A DNA stretch of 64,000 nt from Bacteroidota bacterium (GCA_018267545.1 JAFDYG010000475.1:1-64000), one strand, 5' to 3'; numbered from the stretch's first letter, positions 44,839 to 54,776 are shown. Made by a program: numbers and translations. Notes: generated by a model not told the origin, from the sequence alone.

Positions 44839-47235
44839 ATGCTAAAAAACTATTTAAAAACTGCCTGGCGCAGTCTTCTGAAAAACAAGCTTTCAGCCTT
44901 TATCAATGTTGGGGGACTTTCTATCGGTATGGCGGTTGCTATGCTGATTGCCTGCTGGATTTACGACGAGTGGTCGTATGACAGGCAGTTTGGTAATTTT
45001 CATAGTATTGGACAGGTTTGGGAGACATGGCCCAATAATGCCATTCAGCGGCAGTTGCCTGCTGCGGTCGCGGATGAGCTTCGCGCAAAATTCGGGAGTA
45101 ACTTCAAGCGGGTGGTATTGTCTTCCATGACGGGGGACCATATCCTGACGTTTGGGGAGAAGAAGGTTATCAAGGCCGGGAATTTTATAGAAAATGAGGG
45201 GCTGGGGATGTTTACGGTGCCGATGCTGGAAGGGGGGCGGGAGGGACTTCGTGATCCGCATTCGATACTTTTGTCGGAGTCGCTGGCGAAGACCATTTTT
45301 GGAAGTGCAGATGCTGTTGGCCGGGTGTTGAAGATGGATGATACCGTGGTTTTGAAGGTTACCGGTATTTATAAAGACTTTCCTTACAATAGCAGTTTCC
45401 GGGACGTGACATTTTTGGCTCCCTGGGAGCTCTATGAGGTAAATGATCCGGAGACGAGACACAACCGGCATAGCTGGGGAGATAATAACTGGCAGACCTT
45501 TGTTCAAATGGCGGATAATACGAACATGGCGGCCGTTTCTGCAAAGATTAAAGAGGTAAAAGCGATCAACGATCCGTATTACGATTCAACAGGTCGCAAT
45601 CAAAATACCGTCGAACTGTTTCTTCATCCTATGAGCCGGTGGCATCTATACGCGGATCATAAGGATGGCAATGTCATCACGGGCCGGATTATGTATGTCC
45701 GGCTATTTGGTATTATCGGTGTTTTTGTGCTGCTGCTGGCCTGTATCAATTTTATGAACCTGAGTACGGCGAGGTCGGAGAAGAGGGCAAAGGAGGTGGG
45801 GATCCGAAAGACGCTTGGGTCTATGCGTGGGCAGCTGGTGGGGCAGTTTTTTTGTGAGTCTTTGCTGGTGGCTTTTCTCGCGCTGGTTATAGCGCTGGGG
45901 CTGGTTCAGCTGTCGATGCCTTTCTTCAATCAGCTGGCAGAATCGAAGATTTCGATTCCCTGGTTGCATCCGCTATGGTGGGCGTCGTGTATCGGGTTTA
46001 GCGTATTCACCGGCGTGATTGCCGGGAGCTATCCCGCTTTGTATCTTTCATCGTTCAGGCCTGTAAAGGTATTGAAGGGTGTTTTTCGGGTTGGTCGTAT
46101 GGCGTCGTTGCCGAGGAAGGTTTTGGTCGTAACGCAGTTTACCGTTTCGATCGTGATGATTATCGGGACGATTATCATTTTTCGCCAGGTGCAATATAGT
46201 AAGAACAGACCGGTGGGGTATAGCCAGGAGGGGCTTTTTATGATGCAGATGCATACCGGGGATGTCCATGGTCATTTTGTCGCATTTCGGGATGAGCTGT
46301 TGCGAACGGGTGTCGTTTCAGAAGTGGCGGAATCGGTTGCGCCTGTGACGGCTTCCTGGCCTTTTAATGGTGGTCTTACCTGGAGCGGGCATCTTCGTTC
46401 GGAGGCGGGGGACCGGGACTTTTCGATGAAGGGTATCAGTTTGGGTTATTCGAAGACTGTGGGATTGAAATTTTTGGCGGGGAGGGATTTCCGGACGGAG
46501 GCTTCGGGATTCGATTCGAAGACGATGATTATAAACGAGACGGCGGCCAGGCTGATGGGATTCAAGGACCCGATCGGCAAGACGGTTACCTGGATGAAAA
46601 CCAATTTTACCGTTATTGGAATGGTGAAGGACGTAGTGATGGAGTCTCCTTATGAGTCGCCGGTCCCTGCTTTGTATTACCTGGCGCCGTATACAATGAC
46701 TTCGGTTACCTGCCGGATCAATCCTTTGGTGAATGGCCAGGAGGCTATGAGCAGGATCGCACCGGTGTTTGCAAAGTATGCGCCGGCGGAGCCTTTCGAT
46801 TTCAAATGGGTCGACTCTGAATATGGTGAGAAGTTCCGGAATGAGATGCGTATTGGGGAGCTGGCGGGTTTCTTTACGGCTTTTGCCATTTTGATTTCTT
46901 GTTTGGGGTTATTCGGATTGGCGTCGTTTGTGGCGGAGCAGCGGACGAAGGAGATTGGGGTAAGGAAGGTGCTGGGGGCTTCGTTGTTCAATTTGTGGGG
47001 GTTGTTGTCGAAGGATTTTGTCCTTTTGATTGCGCTTTCCTGTTTGATTGCGATACCGGTTGCTTCGTGGGCGTTGCATCGGTGGCTGGAAGGATTTGCA
47101 TATCGGACGGAGCTTTCGTGGTGGATATTTGCGGTGGCAGGGGCTGGAGCGATCGTGATTACGCTTCTAACGGTTAGCTACCAGAGTATTAAGTCGGCGT
47201 TGATGAATCCGACGAAGAGTTTGAGGACGGAATAA
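44839..47235 (+). CDS. FtsX/MacB-type ABC transporter permease
   Basis: 798 residues in the double-unit layout common in Bacteroidota: TM1 at ~20-40, a large MacB_PCD periplasmic domain, three TM helices at ~285-400, then a second periplasmic domain and three C-terminal helices at ~680-785. Conserved ARSEKRAKEVGIRKTLGS and QRTKEIGVRKVLGAS cytoplasmic motifs are visible. No ATPase gene is adjacent, so the partner is elsewhere. Role unknown: peptide, lipoprotein or antimicrobial export is typical. It separates PUL 1 from the second susCD and ends at a terminator, so it seems a stand-alone insertion. Confidence 0.88.
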   Translation: MLKNYLKTAWRSLLKNKLSAFINVGGLSIGMAVAMLIACWIYDEWSYDRQFGNFHSIGQVWETWPNNAIQRQLPAAVADELRAKFGSNFKRVVLSSMTGDHILTFGEKKVIKAGNFIENEGLGMFTVPMLEGGREGLRDPHSILLSESLAKTIFGSADAVGRVLKMDDTVVLKVTGIYKDFPYNSSFRDVTFLAPWELYEVNDPETRHNRHSWGDNNWQTFVQMADNTNMAAVSAKIKEVKAINDPYYDSTGRNQNTVELFLHPMSRWHLYADHKDGNVITGRIMYVRLFGIIGVFVLLLACINFMNLSTARSEKRAKEVGIRKTLGSMRGQLVGQFFCESLLVAFLALVIALGLVQLSMPFFNQLAESKISIPWLHPLWWASCIGFSVFTGVIAGSYPALYLSSFRPVKVLKGVFRVGRMASLPRKVLVVTQFTVSIVMIIGTIIIFRQVQYSKNRPVGYSQEGLFMMQMHTGDVHGHFVAFRDELLRTGVVSEVAESVAPVTASWPFNGGLTWSGHLRSEAGDRDFSMKGISLGYSKTVGLKFLAGRDFRTEASGFDSKTMIINETAARLMGFKDPIGKTVTWMKTNFTVIGMVKDVVMESPYESPVPALYYLAPYTMTSVTCRINPLVNGQEAMSRIAPVFAKYAPAEPFDFKWVDSEYGEKFRNEMRIGELAGFFTAFAILISCLGLFGLASFVAEQRTKEIGVRKVLGASLFNLWGLLSKDFVLLIALSCLIAIPVASWALHRWLEGFAYRTELSWWIFAVAGAGAIVITLLTVSYQSIKSALMNPTKSLRTE

Positions 47236-47276
47236 ATAAATTGGGATAAGCTGGGGAAAAAAATCCTCGGTAGTGG

Positions 47277-47305
47277 AGAGCCCCAGCTATGGGGCTCTTT
47301 TTTTT
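47277..47305 (+). terminator. Intrinsic terminator of the ABC permease gene
   Basis: AGAGCCCC (47277-47284) and GGGGCTCT (47291-47298) form a perfect 8-bp stem with a six-base loop, followed by an eight-T run. It lies about 42 nt after the permease stop. Confidence 0.9.
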
Positions 47306-47433
47306 GTCGTGGCAAGGTATTTGTAAACAGATTGTTATCTCCCTCCTAAAAATTGAATCGATATTATCGAGGTGTCCGAGAAAATTTCCCCCTTTTGCCT
47401 GAACGTTGTAAGCCGTAATCCTTATGAGCTTAA

Positions 47434-47457
47434 CCAATTTTTAATTTAATCAATTGG
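47434..47457. promoter_or_regulatory. Inverted repeat just upstream of susC2
   Basis: CCAATT (47434-47439) and AATTGG (47452-47457) flank a 12-base AT-rich spacer and end 6 nt before the susC2 ATG at 47464. It could be an operator or could fold to limit access to the start. No HTCS or anti-sigma gene adjoins this susCD pair, so its regulator is elsewhere. Confidence 0.35.
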
Positions 47458-47463
47458 CTGTTT

Positions 47464-50400
47464 ATGACCATTTCTACGTCAGCCCGTAGCGTCATGCCTA
47501 TAGGACGCTATAGCACCTTATTGCTTTTTTGTTTTACTGTTTTATTTCATTCTTTTTCGATGGCGCAGGTGACGGCAAAGAGACCTGTGCATGATACTAT
47601 TCCGGCGAAGCCTGTAAAAGATACGACAAAGCTGAAGGCGTCGGATTTGGGGGATAGCGCTGCGATAAAGAAGGATACGGTCCCTGGTAAAAAGGATTCT
47701 GCCGTTGCGTTAAAGGATACATCCCGGAGGGATTCGTCCGACAGGAGGATATCGATTACCGGGACGATACTTTTGGCGGGCGCCACGGGGGATCTGTCGG
47801 GGTCGAGCATTTCGATCAAGGGGACCTCGAGGGTGGCGCAGACCGATAGTACGGGGCATTTTACCATTCTTGTGGAACCTTTGCAGACTTTGGTCTTTAG
47901 TCATGTCGGCTTCCAGACGACGGAAGTCAATGTGGATAGCAAGCTGCCGATCAATCTCACGTTGACGAAGGAGGCGAATACGCTGGAGCAGGTTACGGTG
48001 AGCTATGGTAAGCAGACCAAGCGGGATATCACCGGTTCTGTTGCGAAGGTAGATGCCAGTGATGTGCAGGATATTACGGCTACCGAGTTTGGGCAGAAGA
48101 TGCAGGGGAAGGTTGCCGGGATCCAGATACAACAAACCAGCGGCTTGCCGGGACAGTCGATAACGTTCCGGATTAGGGGCGCTGCTTCGTTGAGCAGCGG
48201 CAACCAGCCCCTGGTCGTTGTGGATGGGCAGCCCTTGAACAGCGATGCTGCCGGGGGGACGGGGGATATCAACCTGATCAACCCGGACGAGATAGAATCT
48301 TATAGTGTATTAAAAGATGCGGCGGCTACTTCACTTTATGGGAGCCGGGGCTCGAATGGGGTAATCCTTATCACAACGAAGACTGCGAAGGTCGGCAAGA
48401 GCAGCCTGAGCCTGAATGCCTATTATGGACTGCAGGCGGTGCCGGACCGGGGGCATCCCGACCTGATGAATGCAAAGGAGTTCGCTACCTATATGAAAGG
48501 CTTTTATGAGGATAAAATCAAGTACGAGAATTGGGTGAATCCGGCGGCGGGGAATACGCCTACCGTTCCCGCGGACTATGCGAATCCCGACCAATATGGA
48601 AAAGGGGAGGACTGGTATAAGGCGCTTATTCGTGTGGCGCCGGTAGAAAATTATACGATCAATTATTCGGTGGGAACGGAGAAGCTGCTGTCGAGCACGA
48701 CGATGAACTACTTCAACCAGGATGGGGTTTTGTATAATACGGGTACGAAGAGGTTTGCCTTTCGGACGAATACGGAGTACCGGCCGATCGAGCAGCTGAA
48801 GATAGGATTGAACCTGGCACCTACTTACCAGATCGATCACAATACGCGTGGAGGACAGCTGGCGCTCAATGGGAATCGTCAGGTTGTGGCGGGTGCCGAA
48901 TTGAGCTCGCCGCTGATACCGCCCTTTGAAGCAAACGGGAAATATATTCTTTCTACTAGCTCTTACGGGATGTATGCGCTGCCCAACTATCTGCAGCAGG
49001 CGCAAATCATGGACAATGATCAGACGAACTTCCACTTCCTGGGCAACTTGTATGTAGACTGGGAAATCTTGCGCGGGCTGCATGCGAAGTCGACGATCAA
49101 TGGCAATATTCTGACGCAGGATTACAATGCGTATTATGGGACGCAGTTCGGACTATTCGGGCAGGTGCCACCGCGGTCGCCTTCGCAATCCACGGCGATG
49201 AACAATTCCAATAACTCCTATTCATGGCTGAATGAAAATACGATCTCCTATAGCACAAAATTCGGCAATCACTCGCTGGAAGTGCTGGGTGGGTATACGA
49301 CGCAAAAGTATTATCAGAGCCTTCGTTCGATAACGGGGACGGGATTTGCGACGGATGCGACGCCTTTTATCAGCGCAGCGACGACGACGACGGGTACGTC
49401 CAATAGTACGGAATGGACGATCGCTTCAGCGCTGGCGAGATTGAACTACGACTATAAGAAGAAATATTATATCTCGGGTACGATCAGAAATGACGGCAGC
49501 TCCCGGTTTGGCGCGGCAAAGAAATACGGGACCTTTCCTTCGGTCTCGGCGGCGTGGGTAGCCAGCGAAGAAAAGTTCTTCCCCAAGAACGATGTTTTGA
49601 GCTTCTTCAAAGTGAGGGGCAGCTATGGTCTGACGGGTAATAACAATATAGGTAACTACACCTGGGTGTCGCTGCTTAGTCCGACCAACTATGTCTTTAA
49701 TGGCGGGACTACGACCCTTGGCGAATCGATCACGACGTTGGGGAACCCGGACCTTACCTGGGAGACCTCCAAGCAATTCGATATCGGTGCGGAAGTCACC
49801 TTATTTAGAGGGCGGATCAATATCAGCTATGATTACTATCACAAGCGGACGGAGGGAATGCTGACCCCGTTGTCGCTGCCCTATGCTTCGGGGTACGAGT
49901 CGATATGGTATAATGAAGGAGTTTTCAATATCTGGGGGCATGATATACAGGTTAGCTCCGATAATATCAAGAGCAAAAACTTCAGCTGGACGACGGACTT
50001 CAATATTTCCTTCAACGACAATAAGGTGGCGGAGCTGCTGAATGGGACGCCGATCGGGGGCTTCAACCAGTACAGCGATTATAACCGGACGGCAGTCGGG
50101 CACCGGATCGGCGAGCTGTATGGGTATGTCTTCGAGGGCTTGTACCGGAATCAGGCGGATTATGATGCATCGCCGAAGGAGGGTACCTCGGCTATCGGAA
50201 CGGCGAAAATGAAGGACGTGAACGGGGATGATACGATCAATATCAGTGACCGGACCTTTATCGGCCGTACGAATCCAAAGTTTATTTACGGGATGACCAA
50301 CAGCTTCACCTTCAAGAGCTGGGATTTGGGGGTGTTGATTGCGGGTCAGGTCGGAAACAAGATCGCCAATACGAACCTTCAGAACATACAGAACCTTGAC

Positions 50401-50775
50401 GGTGTATTCAATGTGACAAAAGATATGCAGAACCGCTGGCGTAGCGAGGCCGACCCTGGTAATGGGAAGGTGCCGCGGACGCTGGCCAATACGACGGAGC
50501 TGTACCGGACGGTGAATACGAATTGGGTCTTTAGCGGGGATTTCCTGGCGGTCAAGAATATCACCCTTGGATATACTTTCGACAAGAAGGCGTTGAAATA
50601 TATGAAGGGCGTTCGGGTATATGGCAGCGTGCAGAATGCCTTTATGTTCACGAAGTATCCCGGGCAGAACCCGGAGGTGAACGATACCAAGGATAACCAG
50701 ACGCAGGCGGGGCTCGATGGGGGTTCTTACCCGGTGCCCCGTGTGTTTATGGTGGGAGCAAATGTTACCTTCTAA
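47464..50775 (+). CDS. SusC/RagA-type transporter with extended charged N-terminal linker
   Basis: 1103 residues, about 100 longer than susC1. A signal-peptide-like segment ends near SMAQ (residue ~35); an internal ATG at 47494 may be the true start. Residues ~38-97 form a Lys/Asp/Thr/Ser linker with recurring KDT and KDS units. The CarboxypepD_reg-like domain (~98-170), TonB-box-like LEQVTVSYGKQTKRDITGSV, plug motifs MQGKVAGIQIQQ and VLKDAAATSLYGSRGSNG, and the barrel follow. The linker is not part of the usual SusC plan. It is paired with susD2, 23 bp downstream. Confidence 0.93.
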   Translation: MTISTSARSVMPIGRYSTLLLFCFTVLFHSFSMAQVTAKRPVHDTIPAKPVKDTTKLKASDLGDSAAIKKDTVPGKKDSAVALKDTSRRDSSDRRISITGTILLAGATGDLSGSSISIKGTSRVAQTDSTGHFTILVEPLQTLVFSHVGFQTTEVNVDSKLPINLTLTKEANTLEQVTVSYGKQTKRDITGSVAKVDASDVQDITATEFGQKMQGKVAGIQIQQTSGLPGQSITFRIRGAASLSSGNQPLVVVDGQPLNSDAAGGTGDINLINPDEIESYSVLKDAAATSLYGSRGSNGVILITTKTAKVGKSSLSLNAYYGLQAVPDRGHPDLMNAKEFATYMKGFYEDKIKYENWVNPAAGNTPTVPADYANPDQYGKGEDWYKALIRVAPVENYTINYSVGTEKLLSSTTMNYFNQDGVLYNTGTKRFAFRTNTEYRPIEQLKIGLNLAPTYQIDHNTRGGQLALNGNRQVVAGAELSSPLIPPFEANGKYILSTSSYGMYALPNYLQQAQIMDNDQTNFHFLGNLYVDWEILRGLHAKSTINGNILTQDYNAYYGTQFGLFGQVPPRSPSQSTAMNNSNNSYSWLNENTISYSTKFGNHSLEVLGGYTTQKYYQSLRSITGTGFATDATPFISAATTTTGTSNSTEWTIASALARLNYDYKKKYYISGTIRNDGSSRFGAAKKYGTFPSVSAAWVASEEKFFPKNDVLSFFKVRGSYGLTGNNNIGNYTWVSLLSPTNYVFNGGTTTLGESITTLGNPDLTWETSKQFDIGAEVTLFRGRINISYDYYHKRTEGMLTPLSLPYASGYESIWYNEGVFNIWGHDIQVSSDNIKSKNFSWTTDFNISFNDNKVAELLNGTPIGGFNQYSDYNRTAVGHRIGELYGYVFEGLYRNQADYDASPKEGTSAIGTAKMKDVNGDDTINISDRTFIGRTNPKFIYGMTNSFTFKSWDLGVLIAGQVGNKIANTNLQNIQNLDGVFNVTKDMQNRWRSEADPGNGKVPRTLANTTELYRTVNTNWVFSGDFLAVKNITLGYTFDKKALKYMKGVRVYGSVQNAFMFTKYPGQNPEVNDTKDNQTQAGLDGGSYPVPRVFMVGANVTF

Positions 50776-50798
50776 CCTAACCTTATAAAGAAAATATT

Positions 50799-52346
50799 AT
50801 GACACGTACTACTTATACATTGATCCTTGCGGGTGTTGTGCTGGCTGGTTCGGCCTGTAAAAAGTCTTTTGTCACCCGGTATCCGGAAGGGCAGGTGAAT
50901 GAAGGTAATTTTTTCAAAACGACGGCGGACTTTGAGGAAGCGTTGACGGGTGTTTATGGCCCGCTTCGGGATGCGGCCAATGTGGCATTCTATATGGAGG
51001 AGATGCGCAGCGACAATACGCACTATGATTACAATGCAAAGGATAGGGGAGGCGCTACGAGCGAGCAGCTGGCGGATTTCCTGGACAATAGCGCCAATCC
51101 TACGATCGAGAATTTGTGGAAGGCGGATTATATGGGGATTCAGCGTGCGGATGTGTTGTTGGACAAGATGGAGGCGCCCCCCAGCGATATGGCCGATTCG
51201 GTAAAGAATAGGATTACGGGGGAAGCCAAGGCGTTGCGGGCGCATTATTATTTCGAGCTGGTGCGGTTGTATGGGCAGGTGCCTTTGTACCTGCATGCGG
51301 TGACGGGGCCGGCGGATGCGCTGGTCAACCGGTCGCCGGTGGATGCGGTCTATGCGCAGATACAGGCGGATTTGAACGATGCGGTGGGGAAATTGCCGCC
51401 GCCTTCCTTTCCGCAAGCGGGCGGGGTTACGAAGGGGATGGCTGCTACGGAGCTGGGGTTGGTCTACCTGACGCTTCATCAATATGACAAGGCCATTCCG
51501 CTTTTTCAGTCGGTTACGCAGATGGGGTATAGTCTACTGCCCAATTATGCCGACGTTTTCGATCCGGGTAAAAAGATAACGAACGAATCGATCTTTGAAG
51601 TACAATATAAATCGGGTACGGATAATCAGCAGAGTCAGTTTATCTATGACTTTATACCGGTGACGCCCAATACGACGAACATTTTGGGACAGAACTTCAA
51701 TAATACGGCCGGGGGATGGAACACGCCTACGGATGACATCATCAGCGTCTATGAGAAGGGGGACAAGCGACTGGATATCAGTGTGGGTGTGGTAAAGGGG
51801 AAGCTGGATAACAACTCGGATTTTCAGCCGGACGGGGTGATCAGCATATTGAGCGCGGATTCGGTGAGTGATGGTATCGAGCTGTACAAGCGGTTTGTGA
51901 AGAAGCAGTTTCATCTGCCGTTGAAGTCGGCGGTCGCTTTCAATACGGATGACGACTGGCCGGTATATCGATATTCGGATCTGTTGTTGATGCTGGCGGA
52001 GGCGTTGAATGAAAATGGGCAGACGGGTGCGGCGCTGCCTTATCTGAACCAGGTGCGGTTGAGGGCGGGTTTGGCCGCCTCTGCTGCGGCCGATCAGGGG
52101 ACGATGAGGGATGCGATTGCGCATGAGCGGAGGGTGGAGCTGGCATTCGAGAACAAGCGGTGGTTCGATCTGCTGCGGACGGGGAAAGCGATCGAGGTGA
52201 TGACGGCGTATGGGGTCAAGCAGAAGCAGCGATTTTCGTACTTGTTGCCGCAGTCGTATAATGTGACGGAGAATAAACTGATCTATGCGATTCCTTCGAG
52301 GGAGGTTCAATTGAATCCGGCGTTAGGGCAGAATCCAGGATATTGA
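50799..52346 (+). CDS. SusD/RagB-type lipoprotein (second pair)
   Basis: 515 residues. Lipobox VVLAGSAC with lipidated Cys20, followed by KKSFVTRYPEGQ. Contains AKALRAHYYFELVRLYGQVPLY (core ALRAHYYFELVRLYG, ~146-160), TYLTLHQ-like TPR helices and the C-terminal HERRVELAFENKRWFDLLRTG and LGQNPGY ending, all typical of SusD. It forms a two-gene unit with susC2, ended by a bidirectional hairpin. No enzyme gene follows on the same strand; GH27 faces it. Confidence 0.95.
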   Translation: MTRTTYTLILAGVVLAGSACKKSFVTRYPEGQVNEGNFFKTTADFEEALTGVYGPLRDAANVAFYMEEMRSDNTHYDYNAKDRGGATSEQLADFLDNSANPTIENLWKADYMGIQRADVLLDKMEAPPSDMADSVKNRITGEAKALRAHYYFELVRLYGQVPLYLHAVTGPADALVNRSPVDAVYAQIQADLNDAVGKLPPPSFPQAGGVTKGMAATELGLVYLTLHQYDKAIPLFQSVTQMGYSLLPNYADVFDPGKKITNESIFEVQYKSGTDNQQSQFIYDFIPVTPNTTNILGQNFNNTAGGWNTPTDDIISVYEKGDKRLDISVGVVKGKLDNNSDFQPDGVISILSADSVSDGIELYKRFVKKQFHLPLKSAVAFNTDDDWPVYRYSDLLLMLAEALNENGQTGAALPYLNQVRLRAGLAASAAADQGTMRDAIAHERRVELAFENKRWFDLLRTGKAIEVMTAYGVKQKQRFSYLLPQSYNVTENKLIYAIPSREVQLNPALGQNPGY

Positions 52347-52356
52347 GGGGAATGGA

Positions 52357-52380
52357 AAAGGGGGGCCAACGCCCCCCTTT
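52357..52380. terminator. Bidirectional terminator between susD2 and GH27
   Basis: AAAGGGGGGC-CAAC-GCCCCCCTTT, a perfect 10-bp stem (52357-52366 with 52371-52380), lies between the convergent stops at 52346 and 52394. T-rich sequence follows on the + strand, and the A-rich 5' arm gives T-rich sequence on the minus strand, so it can serve both genes. Confidence 0.85.
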
Positions 52381-52393
52381 AATTTTATTGGGT

Positions 52394-54652
52394 TTATTGG
52401 GTGAAGCCGGTGATTTTGATCAGGCTGACACCGTGGGGGGCTACCGTTACCGTGTAGCCTTTTTCCTTTGTACCTAAGTCTTTTTGCTGCCAGACGTCAC
52501 GGACTTTGATGGTTCCTTTCAGGTTGAGGGCGTCCCAGTCGGCGGTGAGGGACTGGAAGCTGTTTTGGAGGTTGAAGAGGGCGATGACTTTGGAGCCGTC
52601 TTCGAGCTCTTTTACCCAGACCTGGGAGGAGTCTTGTTTGATGACCTGGCGGGCCTGTTTGCCGAGGGGGTCCTGGTCGATGGCGATGACTTCGTCGTTG
52701 GTCAGGAGGTTGAGCGTGAAGGGGTCGAGGCGGCTCAAGTCGCAGCCCAGCAGGAGAGGTGCGGAGAGCATGCTCCATAGGCTCATGTGGGTGTATTGCT
52801 CATAAGGAGTGAGGCGGGTGGGGTGGAGGTTTTCGCCCCAGCCTACCTGGCCTACGATGAGCATGTCGGGGTCGTTCCAGCGGCCGGGCTTGGCGTATTC
52901 GGAGAGGCGGGCCTGGTTGAAGCCGATACGGTAGAGGCTGTTCCAGGAGTCTTCGATGTCGCCGGTGGTGCGCCAGAGGTTGCCGTTCATTTCGGGTCCC
53001 CATTTCCATACGTCCTGCCAGCCGTATTGACAGAGGCTATAGACAATGTCGCGGGATTGCTTTTTGAGCAGATCGCGCATGAGGATATAGGGGCGTTGGT
53101 TTTCTTCGAGAGAGCTGTTTCTTCTGGGCATGAGCTCGGTATAGCTACAGAGGTCATACTTCAAATAGTCGATTCCCCAGGAGGCGTAGGTAGCGGCGTC
53201 TTTGTCCTCGTTCTGCCAGGAGCCGAGGTAACCGCCGCAGGTGCGGGGACCAGGCGAGGAATAGATGCCGAAGCGGAGGCCGTTGGAGTGGAGGAAGTCG
53301 CCGAGGCCTTTCATATCGGGGAACTTCTCGTTGGGGACGATGGAGCTGTCGTTTGCGCGTTGGGCGGCTTCCCAGCCGTCGTCGATATTCATATACATCC
53401 AGCCGTGTCCGGTCAGCCCTTTGTCGATGAGGGCCTGGGCGGAGCTGCGCACTTTTGCGTCGCTGACGCTGATGCCCCAGCAGTTCCAGCTGTTCCAGCC
53501 CATCGGGGGTGTGAGGGCGAGGAGGTCGCCGACCTTGATTGTTAAGGCGCGGCTGGCTGAGCCGAGGGAGTTGGTGACGGTCAGTGTGATCTTGTAATCT
53601 CCGGCTTTTGCGACGGAGCCGGTGATGACGCCGGTGGTGCGGTTGAGCGACAGGCCGGCGGGGAGTCCTTTTGCGGAGTAGGCAAGGGTGCCTTTGCCGG
53701 TGGCGGCTACCTTAAATATAAAGGGCGAGCCAGGGCGGACGCCGGCGACTTTGGCGCCGTTGATCTGGGGCTTGTCGGAGATGGCGGGAGTTAGGATATA
53801 AGGGAGGATTTGTTTGATGGAACGTTTGTCGCCGGAACCTTTTTCGGTAAAGGACATGTTATATTCAATCCCTATGCGATGGGGCATGGTGACGGCGAAA
53901 TCTTTACCGGAGAAGGGCGTAAGAGTGAGGGGGACGCTTTTTTCCTCGAGCGTCTTGCCGGTGGCGGCGTCGATAGTCGTATAGGAGAAAGTGCCTTCGA
54001 TGGGGATATTGAAGTGGTTGCTGATATGGAGGGATTTCTCGGCTTTGTTGCCGGGGAGGTAGCGGATGCTTTCGCCGGTGTTGTCGAAGGAGATGCCGTC
54101 GATCTTTTCGAGCATATCGATATAGGGCGTTCCCATGAAGATGCCGCCGGAGCCGCCGCCGTCATAGCAGCGGACGGCGATGACGTTTTCCTGGTCCCAT
54201 TTGATGGCGGGGTTGTTGATGGAGAGGCGGTATTCGCGGACGGCTGGCCATTTGCTGACGTATCCGCCGGAGTCTTCGGGGAAGGAGCCGATCTTGCCGA
54301 TCTGGACGCCGTTGAGGAAGGTTTGGTCGACGTCGTTGACGTGGGCGAGGTAGATTCTTAGGGAATCTTTCCAGGCGGAGTTGGTTTTGAGGGAAGAAGG
54401 TATGGTAATGTGTATGCGGTACCAGGCGAAGCCGTGGTAGTTTTGGAAGCCCTGGCGTTGCCAGGGGTCGCCGAGCTTCTGGTCTTTCCAGGCGGTGTCG
54501 ATGAAGGAGGGTTGGCTCCAGGCGGGGACGTCGCCGGTGGTGAATTTACCGGTTTTGAGGGTGATGCTGCCTTTGTTTTGGCTGTGGGCTTTTGGCAATA
54601 AGGCGGCGAAAAGGAGGAATAAGAGCAGGTATTTCCTGATAAGGATTGGCAT
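52394..54652 (-). CDS. GH27 glycosidase (alpha-galactosidase or beta-L-arabinopyranosidase)
   Basis: 752 residues from ATG 54652, signal peptide ending AHSQ. An N-terminal galactose-binding-like region (~25-190) precedes a putative Ig-like domain (~295-375, GLPAGLSLNRTTGVITG), followed by GH27. LTPPMGWNSWNCWG starts the barrel near residue 377, with nucleophile D500 in YLKYDLCS and acid/base D568 in GDIEDSW. The C-terminal beta-sandwich ends LIKITG. GH27 enzymes remove alpha-galactose or beta-L-arabinopyranose. The second fits an arabinogalactan set but cannot be told from sequence alone. It is read leftward, from its own promoter. Confidence 0.93.
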   Translation of the reverse strand: MPILIRKYLLLFLLFAALLPKAHSQNKGSITLKTGKFTTGDVPAWSQPSFIDTAWKDQKLGDPWQRQGFQNYHGFAWYRIHITIPSSLKTNSAWKDSLRIYLAHVNDVDQTFLNGVQIGKIGSFPEDSGGYVSKWPAVREYRLSINNPAIKWDQENVIAVRCYDGGGSGGIFMGTPYIDMLEKIDGISFDNTGESIRYLPGNKAEKSLHISNHFNIPIEGTFSYTTIDAATGKTLEEKSVPLTLTPFSGKDFAVTMPHRIGIEYNMSFTEKGSGDKRSIKQILPYILTPAISDKPQINGAKVAGVRPGSPFIFKVAATGKGTLAYSAKGLPAGLSLNRTTGVITGSVAKAGDYKITLTVTNSLGSASRALTIKVGDLLALTPPMGWNSWNCWGISVSDAKVRSSAQALIDKGLTGHGWMYMNIDDGWEAAQRANDSSIVPNEKFPDMKGLGDFLHSNGLRFGIYSSPGPRTCGGYLGSWQNEDKDAATYASWGIDYLKYDLCSYTELMPRRNSSLEENQRPYILMRDLLKKQSRDIVYSLCQYGWQDVWKWGPEMNGNLWRTTGDIEDSWNSLYRIGFNQARLSEYAKPGRWNDPDMLIVGQVGWGENLHPTRLTPYEQYTHMSLWSMLSAPLLLGCDLSRLDPFTLNLLTNDEVIAIDQDPLGKQARQVIKQDSSQVWVKELEDGSKVIALFNLQNSFQSLTADWDALNLKGTIKVRDVWQQKDLGTKEKGYTVTVAPHGVSLIKITGFTQ

Positions 54653-54746
54653 AGGTTTTCGTTGATTTGAGCGGAAAAGGTAGAGCATTTTCGAGAGTGG
54701 GTCTGGTCGTTTATTAACTGGGATTGTTCATTATTTAACATGATTG

Positions 54747-54776
54747 TAAATAAAGCACTTATAAAGTGTCTATTTA
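54747..54776. promoter_or_regulatory. Nested dyad upstream of GH27
   Basis: TAAATA (54747-54752) and TATTTA (54771-54776) flank CACTT-ATA-AAGTG (54756-54768). The dyad is 95 bp upstream of the GH27 start codon, in the divergent space shared with susC3. Possible operator; no matching copy was found elsewhere by eye. Confidence 0.35.

Noticed and set aside
52787-53545. 252-codon plus-strand frame opposite the GH27 gene
   Set aside because: GH27 catalytic motifs are intact on the other strand; the plus translation is Val/Ala/Gly/Glu low-complexity.
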